Assembly (NCBI GenBank): GCA_951828385.1
Contig: OX639973.1
Location: forward strand, 2,843,200-2,907,199
Direction: 5' to 3'
DNA from: an uncultured Poribacteria bacterium
Lineage (GTDB): Bacteria; Poribacteria; WGA-4E; WGA-3G
Length of the DNA stretch: 64,000 nucleotides
The notes beneath the pieces were generated by a model. It made no database searches. It saw only the letters and a list, made by a program, of their open reading frames with translations, and was not told the DNA's origin. Below are positions 21,201-26,500 of this stretch, piece after piece (position 1 is the first letter of the stretch; every line of letters starts with the position of its first letter). A program made the translations under genes and the position numbers.

Positions 21201-23421
21201 GCTCGCCGAATGGGAAATTAGCATTATTGAGCCGGAGGGCGAAAATGCTGATAAGGATGTGGATCTAGTCGTATTTCCTGAATACACGCTGCCAGCCGGT
21301 GGTATCCTGCTAATTGTCAACACCGATCCGAGTGAGACACGGCTCGCAGGTGGTATAAATATCGAAACAGGCGAGGCAAAGAAAGGCGCACGCCACCTTT
21401 ATCTCGTCGCAGCAGATTTCAAATTGCCAGAGACCCCTTATCTCCTCATCCTGCGACGAGCCCGAGATAAAAATGGACACCCGGAGGCGATTGAGGATGT
21501 CACCGGCACTTATTCCCACTTATTTCCGAAACTCCTACCACTATCGGACGCAGGTGTGGCCCTCCAAGACACGCAGCAACCGCGGCCCCCTGCCTTGCTT
21601 ACACAAGGGATCGTGTGGCGACGGACCGCGATCGGCAAACCCGGTTATCTTGCCGAAGCATGGTGCATAAGTGAATATCAGGCAGGGCTCGGATATGACA
21701 GAAAGGCAGATGAAGCATACAGTTTCGGAACACCCGGATACGCCAACGATGCCATTGTACATCAAACACCCGCAGAAGCCTTACAACAACTCGCCGAGAC
21801 ACCAACCTTTAGCGAGATTATGTTTACCACCAAAGGCAGAATCCATTCTTTGCCACAGTGGATAGAAGTCTATAATCCCTCTCACACCGAAACGGTGGAT
21901 TTAGAGGGATGGCAGCTTGAAGTAGAAGCACGCCATGCAGGAACGCATCGCCATGACATGATAACCTTTCAGCCCTTGGCCATCTTGCCAAATCAAACTG
22001 TGCTTTTAGTGACCGCGTTAGGGCAAACGCCAGCGGATTTACTTACGGACGATCAGGTCTACAACCTCTACGACTCCCATCGAAAAGCTTTCGGGCAACA
22101 CCAGCGGCGGAATAGCGTCTTAAGTGATGAAGGATTCAGCCTGAAATTAACAGACCCGGCTGGCACCGTCATAGACCAGGTAGGCAATTTAGACGGCATG
22201 TCCGACACCGATGACGAACCCACCTGGACGCTGCCTCGCGGAGAAACCGACACACGCACACGGACCTCTATCCTCCGCCGCTATCAAGCCGGTGAAGCCC
22301 TTGATGGCACAGCCCAAACCAGTTGGCACCGCGCCGCAGAAGTACCCCTAACAGCACACACCTATTACGGATGGCGGACAGACATCGGAACCCCAGGCGT
22401 AACGGACCACTTAGAGCAGATTCCAACGCGACAGCTCAGCTTCAGTGAGCTCATGTTTACAACGAAAGGTGGACTCCATTCCTTACCGCAGTGGATAGAA
22501 ATCTATAATCCATCCTACACCGAAGCGGTGAATTTAGAGGGATGGCATCTTGAAGTGGAGGCGCGCCACGCCGGTGAACATCGCTATGGCGAGATCAACT
22601 TTGAGCCGTTGGACATCTTACCAAACCGGACGGTACTTTTGGTGACCGGGCAAGGGCGAAACTCCAAACATTTCCCGGAAAATATGATCTACAACCTCTG
22701 CACGTATCACAGGACTTTTTTGAACCAAAACAGACATCCGAACAGTGTGTTGAGCGCAGACGGGTTCTACCTGAAACTGTCGGACCGGACAGGCATGGTC
22801 GTTGATGTCATCGGCAATTTGGATGGCGATAGCCGAACGAAAGATGATCCCACATGGACATGGCCCTCCGGGAAAACAGAAGACGGTGCCCGCAGCGCTC
22901 TGGTCCGGTGCTATGAAAATCGCGTGCCCTTGGACGGAACCCAGGCAGCAAATTGGCAGCGCGCAGCGGAAGTAAAATTAAAGGTCAGTACCTATTGGGG
23001 ATACAAGACAGACATCGGCACGCCCGGATATAAAAGCGGCGGCCCCCTGCCCGTTACCTTGTCGCATTTCCGGGCAGAACGCACTGAAGCAGGGAGCGTT
23101 GCGATCAAGTGGGTCACCGAATCGGCTTTGGACAACGCCGGCTTCTATCTCCTGCGAAGCCAAACAAAGCAAGGACCGTTCCGAATCGTCAACCCAACCC
23201 TGATCCACGGAGCGGGGACCACAAGCGAACGCCGCACCTATACCTGGACAGATAAGACAACGAAACCGAATGCCGTCTACTATTACCGGTTAGAGGAGGT
23301 GTCTCACGCCGGAGATAAGCAGACGTTAGCGACAGTCCGCTTGCGCGGGCATGTCTCGCCAGCAGGTAAGGTGGCAACGCAGTGGGGCACCTTGAAAACG
23401 GACATGCAGAATCCTTTCTAA
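6214..23421 (+). CDS. Giant secreted repeat protein: Ig-like repeats plus lamin-tail domains
   Basis: This 5735-aa protein starts with a signal peptide (MLLAGCLIAASVLLMFP then AETAALS). Residues about 30-280 hold diverged Ig-like domains. From about residue 280 there are 35 closely related units of about 117-125 aa built on FTSTGPYTAGDTITISVPI, YTVVAGDTDTDGV and VKANSL, then two diverged units and one more Ig-like domain. Each unit carries an acidic D-x-D-x-D-G loop that could bind calcium (inference). Three lamin-tail-type domains follow at about 4965, 5198 and 5408, the last two being near duplicates (PQWIEVYNPSHTETVDLEGW and PQWIEIYNPSYTEAVNLEGW). A fibronectin-like domain starts near 5612, and the end reads WGTLKTDMQNPF. 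The likely role is a surface fibre or adhesin. The start lacks a strong ribosome binding site. No sortase or T9SS-type tail is visible. Confidence 0.9.
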   Translation: MKTNHIKSMLLAGCLIAASVLLMFPAETAALSVDSVSFGSPPANQNNTYKKGDTISIEVVFSEAVTVTGAPSLDFFIYHTDAGGPGGPSFIPNRVATYSTGSGTNTLTFTYTVGNDEATGMRLRRNDALKLNGGRIHAGDDDIRGLGDGHVIDNTPVDGRLPQPQAPKWLLTATNLGASGAQRTIFTVEFDFGEPVSGFDEADILLENTAAQVEVGSLAVVDATNPRKYTAKIRALAMGIVHISVPANRVTDLAGNGNASSTAMTDAEREKFNAMFVRTPTVGTITFDTRGPYTLGDTITVSVPILHATQFSGSPTLKLDVGGVEKTLTAPNVTGTPLVFSYTVVAGDEDTDGVDVKANSLTVAANTIKDELDNPLVATFATVNGGSDQMVNAAGPTVGTISFTSTGPYKAGDAITVSVPIVGATEFSGSPTLKLDVGGVEKTLTATDVMASPLVFSYTVAEGDTDTDGVSVKANSLNVAANTIEDAAGNDLITIFTAVDGGASHVVDTTAPTVGTIAFTSTGPYTVGNTITISVPITDTSAVTLATGTGGSPTLVLTVGTTDKTLISSTSAGTITALAFSYTVAAGDADADGVVVKANSLTLPSGTTVRDAAGNDLATTFTAVSGGTTQTVDTGAPTVGTIAFTSTGPYTEGDTITLSVPITDTSAVTLAGTGGAPTLTLVVGTTEKTLTSSTSAGTITALAFSYTVQAGDTDTDGVSVKANSLTLPSGTTIRDALSNDLVTTFTAVNGGTSHAVDNTAPTVGTIAFTTTGPYKTGDTITISVPITDASAVTLATGTGGAPTLTLVVDTTEKTLTSSTSAGTITALAFSYTVVAGDTDTDGVSVKANSLTLPSGTTVRDAVDLDLVTTFTAVNGGASQAIDNAPPTVGTITFTSTGPYTTEDSITISVPITDTSAVTLATGTGGAPTLTLVVGTTERTLTTTTAAGTITALAFSYTVVAADTDTDGVVVKANSLTLPSGTTIRDTTNMDLVTTFTAVNGGASQTVDNTPPTVGTIAFTTTGPYKTGDSITISVPITDASAVTLATGTGGAPTLVLTVGTTDKTLTASTSTGTITALAFSYTVVAGDTDTDGVSVKANSLTLPSGTTVRDAVDLDLVTTFTAVNGGASQAIDNAAPTVGTIAFTSTGPYTAGDMITLSMPITDASDVTLVTGTGGAPALTLVVGTTERTLTTTTTAGTITALTFSYLVVAADTDTDGVSVKANSLTLPTGTTIQDTTNMDLVTTFTAVNGGTSHAVDNTPPTVGTIAFTTTGPYTAGNTITISVPITDASAVTLAGTGGAPTLTLVVGTTERTLTSSTTAGTITALAFSYTVVAGDTDTDGVSVKANSLTLPSGTTVRDAVDLDLVTTFTAVNGGASQTVGTAAPTVGAISFTTTGPYTAGDTITISVPIVGATQFSGSPTLVLTVGTTEKTLTATNVTASPIVFSYTVVAGDTDTDGVVVKANSLTVAANTIEDAGGNDLVATFTAVNGGTSQTVDNTAPTVGTIAFTSTGPYTTGDSITISVPITDASAVTLATGAGGAPTLVLTVGTTERTLTSSTTAGTITALAFSYPVVAADMDADGVSVKANSLTLPSGTTVRDAVDLNLVTTFTAVNGGASQAIDNTGPTVGAISFTTTGPYTAGDTITISVPIVGATQFSGSPTLKLDVGGVEKTLTATNITASPIVFSYTVAAGDTDTDGVTVVANSLTVAANTIEDALGNDLVTTFTAVAGGTSQTVDNTAPTVGTIAFTSTGPYTTGDSITISVPITDASDITLATGAGGAPTLVLTVGTTDKTLTSTTTAGTITALAFSYTVQAGDEDTDGVAVKANSLTLPSGTTVRDAVDLNLVTTFTAVNGGTSHAVDTASPTVGAISFTTTGPYTAGDTITISVPIVGATQFSGSPTLVLTVGTTEKTLTATNITASPIVFSYTVVASDTDTDGVVVKADSLTVAANTIEDAAGNDLVTTFTAVNGGTSQTVDNTAPTVGTIAFTSTGPYTTGDSITISVPITDASAITLATGAAGAPTLTLVVGTTEKTLTSSTTAGTITALAFSYTVVAGDTDTDGVSVKANSLTLPSGTTVRDAVDLDLVTNFTAVNGGASQAIDNTAPTVGTIAFTTTGPYTEGDTITISVPIVGATQFSGSPTLVLTVGTTEKTLTATDITASPLVFTYTVVAGDTDTDGVVVKADSLTVAANTIEDAAGNDLVTTFTAVNGGTSQTVDNTAPIVGTIAFTSTGPYTAGNTIAISVPITDASDITLATGTGGAPTLTLVVGTTEKTLTTTTTAGTITALAFSYTVVAADMDADGVSVKANSLTLPSGTTVRDAVDLDLVTSFTAVNGGTSQAIDNTGPTVGAISFTGTGPYTAGDTITISVPIVGATEFSGSPTLKLDVGGVEKTLTAMNITASPIVFTYTVVAGDTDTDGVTVVANSLTVAANTIEDALGNDLVTTFTAVAGGTSQTVDNTAPTVGTITFTSTGPYTTGDSITISVPITDASAITLATGAGGAPTLVLTVGTTEKTLTSSTTAGTITALAFSYTVQAGDTDTDGVSVKANSLTLPSGTTVRDAVDLDLVTTFTAVNGGTSHAVDNTAPTVGTIAFTSTGPYTAGNTITISVPITDASDITLATGAGGAPTLVLTVGTTEKTLTSSTSAGTITALAFSYTVVTGDTDTDGVSVKANSLTLPSDTTVRDAVDLDLVTTFTTVNGGTSQAIDNAAPTVGTIAFTSTGPYTAGDMITLSMPITDASDITLATGAGGAPTLTLVVGTTERTLTTTTTAGTITALAFSYTVVAADTDTDGVSVKANSLTLPSGTTIRDATDQDLVTTFTAVNGGTSQTVDNTAPTVGTIAFTSTGPYTVGNTITISVPITDASAVTLAGTGDAPTLTLVVGTTERTLTSSTSAGTITALAFSYTVQAGDADADGVSVKANSLTLPTGTTIRDAVDLNLVTTFTAVDGGTSQVVDTAAPGVGAIRFTTTGPYTAGDTITISVPIVGATQFSGSPTLVLTVGTTDKTLTATNITASPIVFSYTVVAGDTDTDGVVVKANSLTVAANTIEDAGGNDLVTTFTAVNGGASQTVDNTAPTVGTIAFTTTGPYKTGDTITISVPITDASDTTLATGASGSPTLTLVVGTTERTLTTTTAAGTITTLAFSYTVVAADTDTDGVAVKANSLTLPSGTTVRDAVDLDLGTTFTTVAGGASQAVDNTAPTVGTIAFTTTGPYKTGDTITISVPITDTSAVTLTTGTGGAPTLVLTVGTTDKTLTSSTSAGTITALAFSYTVVAGDTDTDGVVVKANSLTLPSGTTVQDAADNDLATTFTAANGGTSQRVDTTAPTVGTIAFTSTGPYTTGDSITISVPITDASAVTLAGGAPTLTLVVGTREKTLTTTTTAGTITALAFSYTVVAGDTDTDGVSVKANSLTLPSGTTVRDAVDLDLVTTFTAVNGGASQTVGTAAPTVGAISFTTTGPYTAGDTITISVPIVGATQFSGSPTLKLDVGGVEKTLTATNITASPIVFSYTVVASDTDTDGVVVKANSLTVAANTIEDAGGNDLVTTFTAVNGGASQTVDNTAPTVGTIAFTSTGPYTVGNTITLSVPITDASAITLATGAGGAPTLVLTVGNTDKTLTSSTSAGTITALAFSYTVVAGDTDTDGVVVKENSLTLPSGTTIRDAVDLDLVTTFTAVNGGTSQVVDTAAPGVGAISFTTTGPYTAGDTITISVPIVGATQFSGSPTLVLTVGTTEKTLTATNITASPIVFSYTVVASDTDTDGVVVKANSLTVAANTIEDAGGNDLVTTFTAVNGGASQTVDTTAPTVGTIAFTSTGPYTAGDTITISVPITDASDVTLTTGAAGAPTLVLTVGTTDKTLTSSTSAGTITALAFSYTVLAGDMDADGVSVKANSLTLPSGTTVRDAVDLDLVTTFTAVNGGASQAVNTTPPAVDTTAPTVGTIAFTSTGPYTAGDTITISVPITDTSTVTLTTGTGGAPTLVLTVGNTDKTLTSSTTAGTITALTFSYTVVAGDTDTDGVSVKANSLTLPSGTTVQDAADNDLATTFTAVNGGTSHAVDNTPPTVGTIAFTSTGPYTAGDTITISVPITDASDITLATGTGGAPTLTLVVGTTEKTLTTSTSAGTITALAFSYTVLAGDMDADGVSVKANSLTLPSGTTVRDAVDLDLVTTFTAVNGGASQAVNTTPPAVDTTAPTVGTIAFTSTGPYKAGDTITISVPIVGATQFSGSPTLVLIVGTTEKTLTATDVTASPLVFTYTVVAGDTDTDGVVVKADSLTVAANTIEDAAGNDLVTTFTAVNGGTSQAVDTTAPTVGTIAFASTGPYTAADTITISVPITDASAITLATGTGGAPTLVLTVGTTEKTLTTTTAAGTITTLAFSYTVQTGDEDTDGVAVKANSLTLPSGTTIRDAAGNDLVTTFATVPGGPVNAVKTTAPMVGDITFTSTGPYKATPPNNTITLSVPITDASAVALAIGTGGAPTLVLIVGTTERTLTTTTTAGTITALAFSYTVAAGDTDTDGVAVKANSLTLPTGTTIQDTIGNDLVTTFATVPGGTTQTVDTTPPRTSGIGFTSTGPYTLNSSIDITVTFNEPVKVVDDGDTTQVPTVTLKVADANREAAYHSNTTNGLIFRYVIATTDANDADGLEVKAGSIALNGDSIQDTAGNPATHLQYSSIPPDTAHRVDLNLPIVNEVAITSHGYYKAGDTIVIEVTLNKPTTITGTQRIGLLLGQNDATPPEVAVNAANTSDTLTTDPLVFRYTVQAGDTDSDGVQVKANSLQLLTGTIVDEFSNPLAPGFTDFTIPPNSNQIVDTTAPTPVITAQDGDTLVGADGVTVTIDFGEPVTDFAQDDIAATNGATLRNFRTLSAAHYTIEVLPSGSGAITVSVAAGAATDLAGNSSNAATPLTITPNFVDVPKGADPPSVVDNLKPPLCPVPSGANPPSVADNLEPPLCEVDPDAESVTSSQIVFNELLNADDDKNDWIELKNVSDETIALAEWEISIIEPEGENADKDVDLVVFPEYTLPAGGILLIVNTDPSETRLAGGINIETGEAKKGARHLYLVAADFKLPETPYLLILRRARDKNGHPEAIEDVTGTYSHLFPKLLPLSDAGVALQDTQQPRPPALLTQGIVWRRTAIGKPGYLAEAWCISEYQAGLGYDRKADEAYSFGTPGYANDAIVHQTPAEALQQLAETPTFSEIMFTTKGRIHSLPQWIEVYNPSHTETVDLEGWQLEVEARHAGTHRHDMITFQPLAILPNQTVLLVTALGQTPADLLTDDQVYNLYDSHRKAFGQHQRRNSVLSDEGFSLKLTDPAGTVIDQVGNLDGMSDTDDEPTWTLPRGETDTRTRTSILRRYQAGEALDGTAQTSWHRAAEVPLTAHTYYGWRTDIGTPGVTDHLEQIPTRQLSFSELMFTTKGGLHSLPQWIEIYNPSYTEAVNLEGWHLEVEARHAGEHRYGEINFEPLDILPNRTVLLVTGQGRNSKHFPENMIYNLCTYHRTFLNQNRHPNSVLSADGFYLKLSDRTGMVVDVIGNLDGDSRTKDDPTWTWPSGKTEDGARSALVRCYENRVPLDGTQAANWQRAAEVKLKVSTYWGYKTDIGTPGYKSGGPLPVTLSHFRAERTEAGSVAIKWVTESALDNAGFYLLRSQTKQGPFRIVNPTLIHGAGTTSERRTYTWTDKTTKPNAVYYYRLEEVSHAGDKQTLATVRLRGHVSPAGKVATQWGTLKTDMQNPF
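7051..19908 (+). repeat. 35 tandem coding repeats of about 350-375 bp
   Basis: I located 35 GPYT/GPYK landmarks between 7085 and 19560. Two unit types occur: a short one (about 348 bp, VGATQFSGSPTL, 11 copies) and a long one (about 375 bp, ITDASAVTLATG, 24 copies). Units 10 to 19 alternate short-long strictly, giving a higher-order period of about 723 bp (landmarks 10396, 11120, 11842, 12565, 13288). A separate duplication of about 771 bp near 18001 and 18772 carries the phrase VNTTPPAVDTTAPTVG. Identity at DNA level is high, so gene conversion or slippage looks recent. Two further diverged units have landmarks near 19945 and 20319. Confidence 0.92.
20962..21081 (+). repeat. Two in-frame tandem copies of a 60-bp sequence
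   Basis: GTGCCAAAGGGGGCAGATCC at 20962 recurs with few changes at 21022, exactly 60 bp later. The encoded linkers read PPSVVDNLKPPLC and PPSVADNLEPPLC. They separate the Ig-like part from the lamin-tail part and bring rare Cys residues into the protein. The ATCCG-TGG-CGGAT inverted repeat suggests an intergenic-type palindrome that entered the reading frame. Confidence 0.75.
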
Positions 23422-23634
23422 GAGTAGTCCTGAAAATCCTGATTCCAACAGAGCCGCCAAAATATTTACATACCCAAAAATCGAGAAATATTCAGCACTA
23501 TTTATAGTGAATCCCAAAAATAAAGAGACATATTCGTAGCATAAACTTCATGTAGCGGTGGTGGTGTATCCGCTATAGATTGCCTTTTCCGTTCTTTCTG
23601 ACAGAATTTTTCCATTTTATCAAAAACATTTCCT

Positions 23635-23663
23635 TTGACTTTTTTCGGAACTTCTGCTATATT
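23635..23663 (+). promoter_or_regulatory. Sigma70-type promoter upstream of the LamG gene
   Basis: TTGACT (23635-23640), 17 bp, TATATT (23658-23663). It is the nearest good promoter to the gene at 23966, but a 131-bp palindromic element (23772-23902) lies between them. Confidence 0.5.
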
Positions 23664-23771
23664 ACTTATAACTTGTAGCCGGTTCTTGTCCTTTTTTCCT
23701 TAAAGCATATAAATTTAACCTTGGATAGTTACGGGTTACCATCGGTTTTCAAACCGGTAAGCTGCGATATA

Positions 23772-23902
23772 CTAGTAGTCTTTCAACTTTGAACTTGAGG
23801 GCAGGTTCGTAGTAGTGCGATTTATCGCACGTCAGCAACGGGCAATGAATTGCCCTACTACGAACAGGATTACCTATAAACTCAACATTGAAGCACTACT
23901 AG
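23772..23902. repeat. Unexpanded 131-bp MITE-like element
   Basis: The ends are perfect inverted repeats, CTAGTAGT (23772-23779) and ACTACTAG (23895-23902). Inside, GTTCGTAGTAG and CTACTACGAAC flank two palindromes (TGCGATTTATCGCA and GGGCAATGAATTGCCC). It is the reverse-orientation relative of the expanded element at 4266-5001. Any target-site duplication is unclear. Confidence 0.75.
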
Positions 23903-23965
23903 GCAAGAACCTCACAAAACGATTGCTTAGAGATCACGCAAATATCTATTGTTAGGAGCAAAACT

Positions 23966-24718
23966 TTGAAACAGTCTGTCATCTTAGGTTTACTTTTCCT
24001 CGCTTTAATAAGCATCGCAACGATTTGCAACGCACAAGACCTTGTCCTACACCTCTCCTTTGATGAATTAGCAGGGGACGTTGTAAAAGACCAATCCGAA
24101 TTTGGTAATGATGCAACCTTTAATAAGGGTAATCCAAAATTAATTGAGGGTGTTTTTGGGCAAGCGATGGAATTTGACGGAAAAACGGCAGGCGAAATTG
24201 ACGACAGTCCGAGCCTCGATATTGTTGATGGGGTTACCATTGAGTTCTGGGCACTTGTCAAAGGTGGAGAGGCAATCCAGAGCGGTATTGAGAAAGGAGC
24301 CGCTTGGGTCTCTGGTTTGTATAATCTCGCGGCACTTTACAACGGCGGGACGATCCTTCAATTCTTTGACCTTCCAGAACCGTGTAACGACGATAATATC
24401 GGTCCCACTATTCAAGACGGCGAATGGCACTTTCTCGCCGGGACATGGGACGGTGATGACATTCGACTTTACATTGATGGCGAACTCGAAGCAGAAATGC
24501 CGTGTAAGGGTGAACTGAAACCGAACGACGAGTCGCTTTATATCGGTGCACGCGGTGGGAGCCAGCGATTCCTTACCGGTGCCCTCGATGAAATCAAAAT
24601 GTATAACTACGCTTTAACCAAAGAGGAATTGCTCAAAGATATGGCGGAGCCTGTCACGCTGCACGTTGATGCGCGAGACAAGTTAGCAATCGTCTGGGCA
24701 CGCCTCAAAACCGACTAA
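23966..24718 (+). CDS. Secreted LamG/concanavalin A-like domain protein
   Basis: A TTG start at 23966 has AGGAG (23954-23958) at 7-nt spacing. The protein (250 aa) opens with a signal peptide (LGLLFLALISIATICNAQ). It then carries one LamG-like jelly-roll domain, from HLSFDEL and DQSEFGNDATF to TWDGDDIRLYIDGELEA and FTGALDEIKMYNYALT-type motifs (here FLTGALDEIKMYNYAL). Such domains bind carbohydrate or act as adhesive modules. The C-terminus ends WARLKTD, resembling the WGTLKTD near the end of the giant protein upstream. It is followed 25 bp later by two cyclophilin-like genes and is probably co-transcribed with them. Confidence 0.85.
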   Translation: MKQSVILGLLFLALISIATICNAQDLVLHLSFDELAGDVVKDQSEFGNDATFNKGNPKLIEGVFGQAMEFDGKTAGEIDDSPSLDIVDGVTIEFWALVKGGEAIQSGIEKGAAWVSGLYNLAALYNGGTILQFFDLPEPCNDDNIGPTIQDGEWHFLAGTWDGDDIRLYIDGELEAEMPCKGELKPNDESLYIGARGGSQRFLTGALDEIKMYNYALTKEELLKDMAEPVTLHVDARDKLAIVWARLKTD

Positions 24719-24743
24719 CCCCTACAACAATCAAGGAGAGTTG

Positions 24744-25343
24744 ATGAGAACAACTCGTTATCTTTTTGCACAACTGGCAAGTCAAAACTTGCTATACAAA
24801 AGTCCAACGTTTCTTCTTTTACTATTAACCCTCACTATTGGCTGCGCGCTGCCCTTCGGTCAAAACCTAACACCTGAAGAGCAGGTCGCTGTCGTTACAA
24901 CCGATAAAGGCATATTCGTAATTGAACTCTATCCCGATGCCGCCCCCGTGGCAGTGGATAATTTCATCAAATTGATCAACCAGAAATTTTACGACGGCTT
25001 AACATTTCACCGCAGAGTTGACGAATTCGTCGTTCAGGGTGGGTGCCCGAACGGCGATGGAACAGGTGGCCCCGGTTGGAATATCGCTGACGAATACACG
25101 CATCCGAACCAGCGTCCACACCTTAGAGGTACAGTGGCGATGGCTCGGACACCCGCACCCAACTCATCCGGGAGCCAATTCTACATTTGCTTCAAACCCC
25201 AACCCTCTCTTGACGGCAATTACACCACTTTCGGGGGTGTAATTCAAGGCATGGATGTCGTCGATCGCTTACAGATAGGCGATGTCATGACAAAAATCCA
25301 ATTGGAGGCGAAGTCAAAATATGTTAAGGCAACAGCAGAATAA
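24744..25343 (+). CDS. Peptidyl-prolyl cis-trans isomerase, cyclophilin type, lipoprotein
   Basis: The protein (199 aa from the ATG at 24744; AAGGAG lies 5-6 nt upstream, making the adjacent TTG at 24741 less likely) has a lipoprotein leader ending LTIGCALP. Its mature part is a compact bacterial cyclophilin: FHRRVDEFVVQGG carries the catalytic FHR and the downstream F and Q, GSQFYICFKPQPSLDG matches the substrate groove, and FGGVIQGMDVVDRL ends the barrel. It should isomerise proline bonds in exported proteins at the cell envelope. The usual groove Trp is replaced by Ser, which is common in bacterial forms. It overlaps the next gene by 23 bp. Confidence 0.92.
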   Translation: MRTTRYLFAQLASQNLLYKSPTFLLLLLTLTIGCALPFGQNLTPEEQVAVVTTDKGIFVIELYPDAAPVAVDNFIKLINQKFYDGLTFHRRVDEFVVQGGCPNGDGTGGPGWNIADEYTHPNQRPHLRGTVAMARTPAPNSSGSQFYICFKPQPSLDGNYTTFGGVIQGMDVVDRLQIGDVMTKIQLEAKSKYVKATAE

Positions 25344-25923
25344 GCAACATCAGCAGTTCGCATTCGCAGCACTATTGGTCCTGGCGACGCTATTTGCCAC
25401 CTTTGTGCTGAGTTGCGCACAAGAGGAGAAGAAGGCACCTGCCCCGCGGGCACGCCGCACCGGCACAGGGTCAACAATAACCGCTGCAAAACCACAGATT
25501 GATCCCGCAACAGCCGTAGCCGTTATTGAAACGGCAAAAGGCACCATCGAATTTGAATTTCTCGCAACCGAAGCACCAGAGACTTCCAAGAATTTCATCA
25601 AAAACGCGCAGGTGATGTATTACAAAGGTGAAAAGTTTAATCGCGCAGAAGAGCTGCTCATCCAAGCAGGTTCAAAACTTGCCGCTGGCGAAACACTTCC
25701 CATTGAGAACGGCGCGAAAGAGATGTCCCGCGGCGTTGTCGCTATGGCAAAGGAAGAGGGTGCCAGCGTTTCGTTTGCATCTGAATTCTTTATCTGCCGA
25801 GATAGCACAATTCTCGATAGCGATTACACCATCTTCGGAAACGTCATCAGCGGGATGGATGTCGTTGACAACATCGCTGTAGACGACGTAATTACGAACA
25901 TCACCATCCGAAACAAGGAATAA
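25321..25923 (+). CDS. Degenerate cyclophilin-like lipoprotein
   Basis: This 200-aa protein has a lipobox (TFVLSCAQ), a basic linker, and a domain that follows the cyclophilin outline: AVIETAKGTIEFEF, FASEFFICRDSTILDSDY, and FGNVISGMDVVDNI. The catalytic FHR is replaced by FNR, and the QGG segment reads QAGSKLAAG, so isomerase activity is doubtful. It probably arose by duplication of the preceding gene and may now bind rather than isomerise. GGAGG lies 12 nt upstream of the ATG, and the overlap with the preceding gene suggests translational coupling. Confidence 0.82.
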   Translation: MLRQQQNKQHQQFAFAALLVLATLFATFVLSCAQEEKKAPAPRARRTGTGSTITAAKPQIDPATAVAVIETAKGTIEFEFLATEAPETSKNFIKNAQVMYYKGEKFNRAEELLIQAGSKLAAGETLPIENGAKEMSRGVVAMAKEEGASVSFASEFFICRDSTILDSDYTIFGNVISGMDVVDNIAVDDVITNITIRNKE

Positions 25924-26070
25924 CTATAAGTTATAAGTTATAAGTTACCTTCGGATGTTATCAACGCATCCTTGTACCTGCCATTACTAAATTGAGGGCG
26001 TGGTATCCACAAGAAACCGTTGATAAAGCACAAGCCAGACTTATAACTTATAACCAACAACTTATAACGA
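25922..26070. repeat. Dispersed TTATAAGT/ACTTATAA repeat element
   Basis: ATAAGTTATAAGTTATAAG directly follows the stop of the cyclophilin-like gene, and the inverted ACTTATAACTTATAAC plus CAACAACTTATAAC ends just before the next gene. Related elements based on CAGTTATCAG occur at 32181-32234 and 61637-61737. Confidence 0.6.
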
Positions 26071-26089
26071 CTAAAATGGAGGCATATAT

Positions 26090-26461
26090 ATGGCATTAAC
26101 CGTTATCCGCACGGCTCGCCCAAGTCCCGTCTGGCAGGAGAGCTACGTGCGCGTGAAAAAAGGACAACGCCTCGTTATTGACGGAGAAGGTGCCTGGTCA
26201 CCAGATTTGCAGAATCGGACGGGATGGTGCGGTGCTGATGGCATCCCGAAGACCCCAGGCTCCAACGATTACCTACTCCCGGGTACGAATATCGGTGCCC
26301 TCATTGCTAAGATCGGAAATACCGTCTTTGCTGTCGGCTCACGCTACGACAATCCAGCACCCGCTGATGGTGTCATCTTTCTCGCCATGAACGAAAGTCC
26401 ACACAACAATAATCAAGCGGGAAGTTTATTGGCACAAATCATTATCTTTGACGACGAATAA
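26090..26461 (+). CDS. LecA (PA-IL)-like lectin domain protein
   Basis: This 123-aa protein resembles the Pseudomonas galactophilic lectin LecA over its whole length: an early YVRVKKGQRLVIDGEG strand (compare the Y-x-PGD start of the calcium site), GWCGADGIP, then IGALIAKIGNTVFAVG, and NESPHNNNQAGSL in place of the calcium/galactose loop (D...T..NN in LecA, here E...NNN). It has no signal peptide, like LecA. It probably binds galactose-type sugars with calcium, though the first acidic ligand is Glu rather than Asp. A good TGGAGG lies upstream. It is a single gene between repeats, and the next gene starts 39 bp later. Confidence 0.78.
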   Translation: MALTVIRTARPSPVWQESYVRVKKGQRLVIDGEGAWSPDLQNRTGWCGADGIPKTPGSNDYLLPGTNIGALIAKIGNTVFAVGSRYDNPAPADGVIFLAMNESPHNNNQAGSLLAQIIIFDDE

Positions 26462-26500
26462 CAGGCGCTGTATATACTCAGATGAATCAGGAGTTGATAT

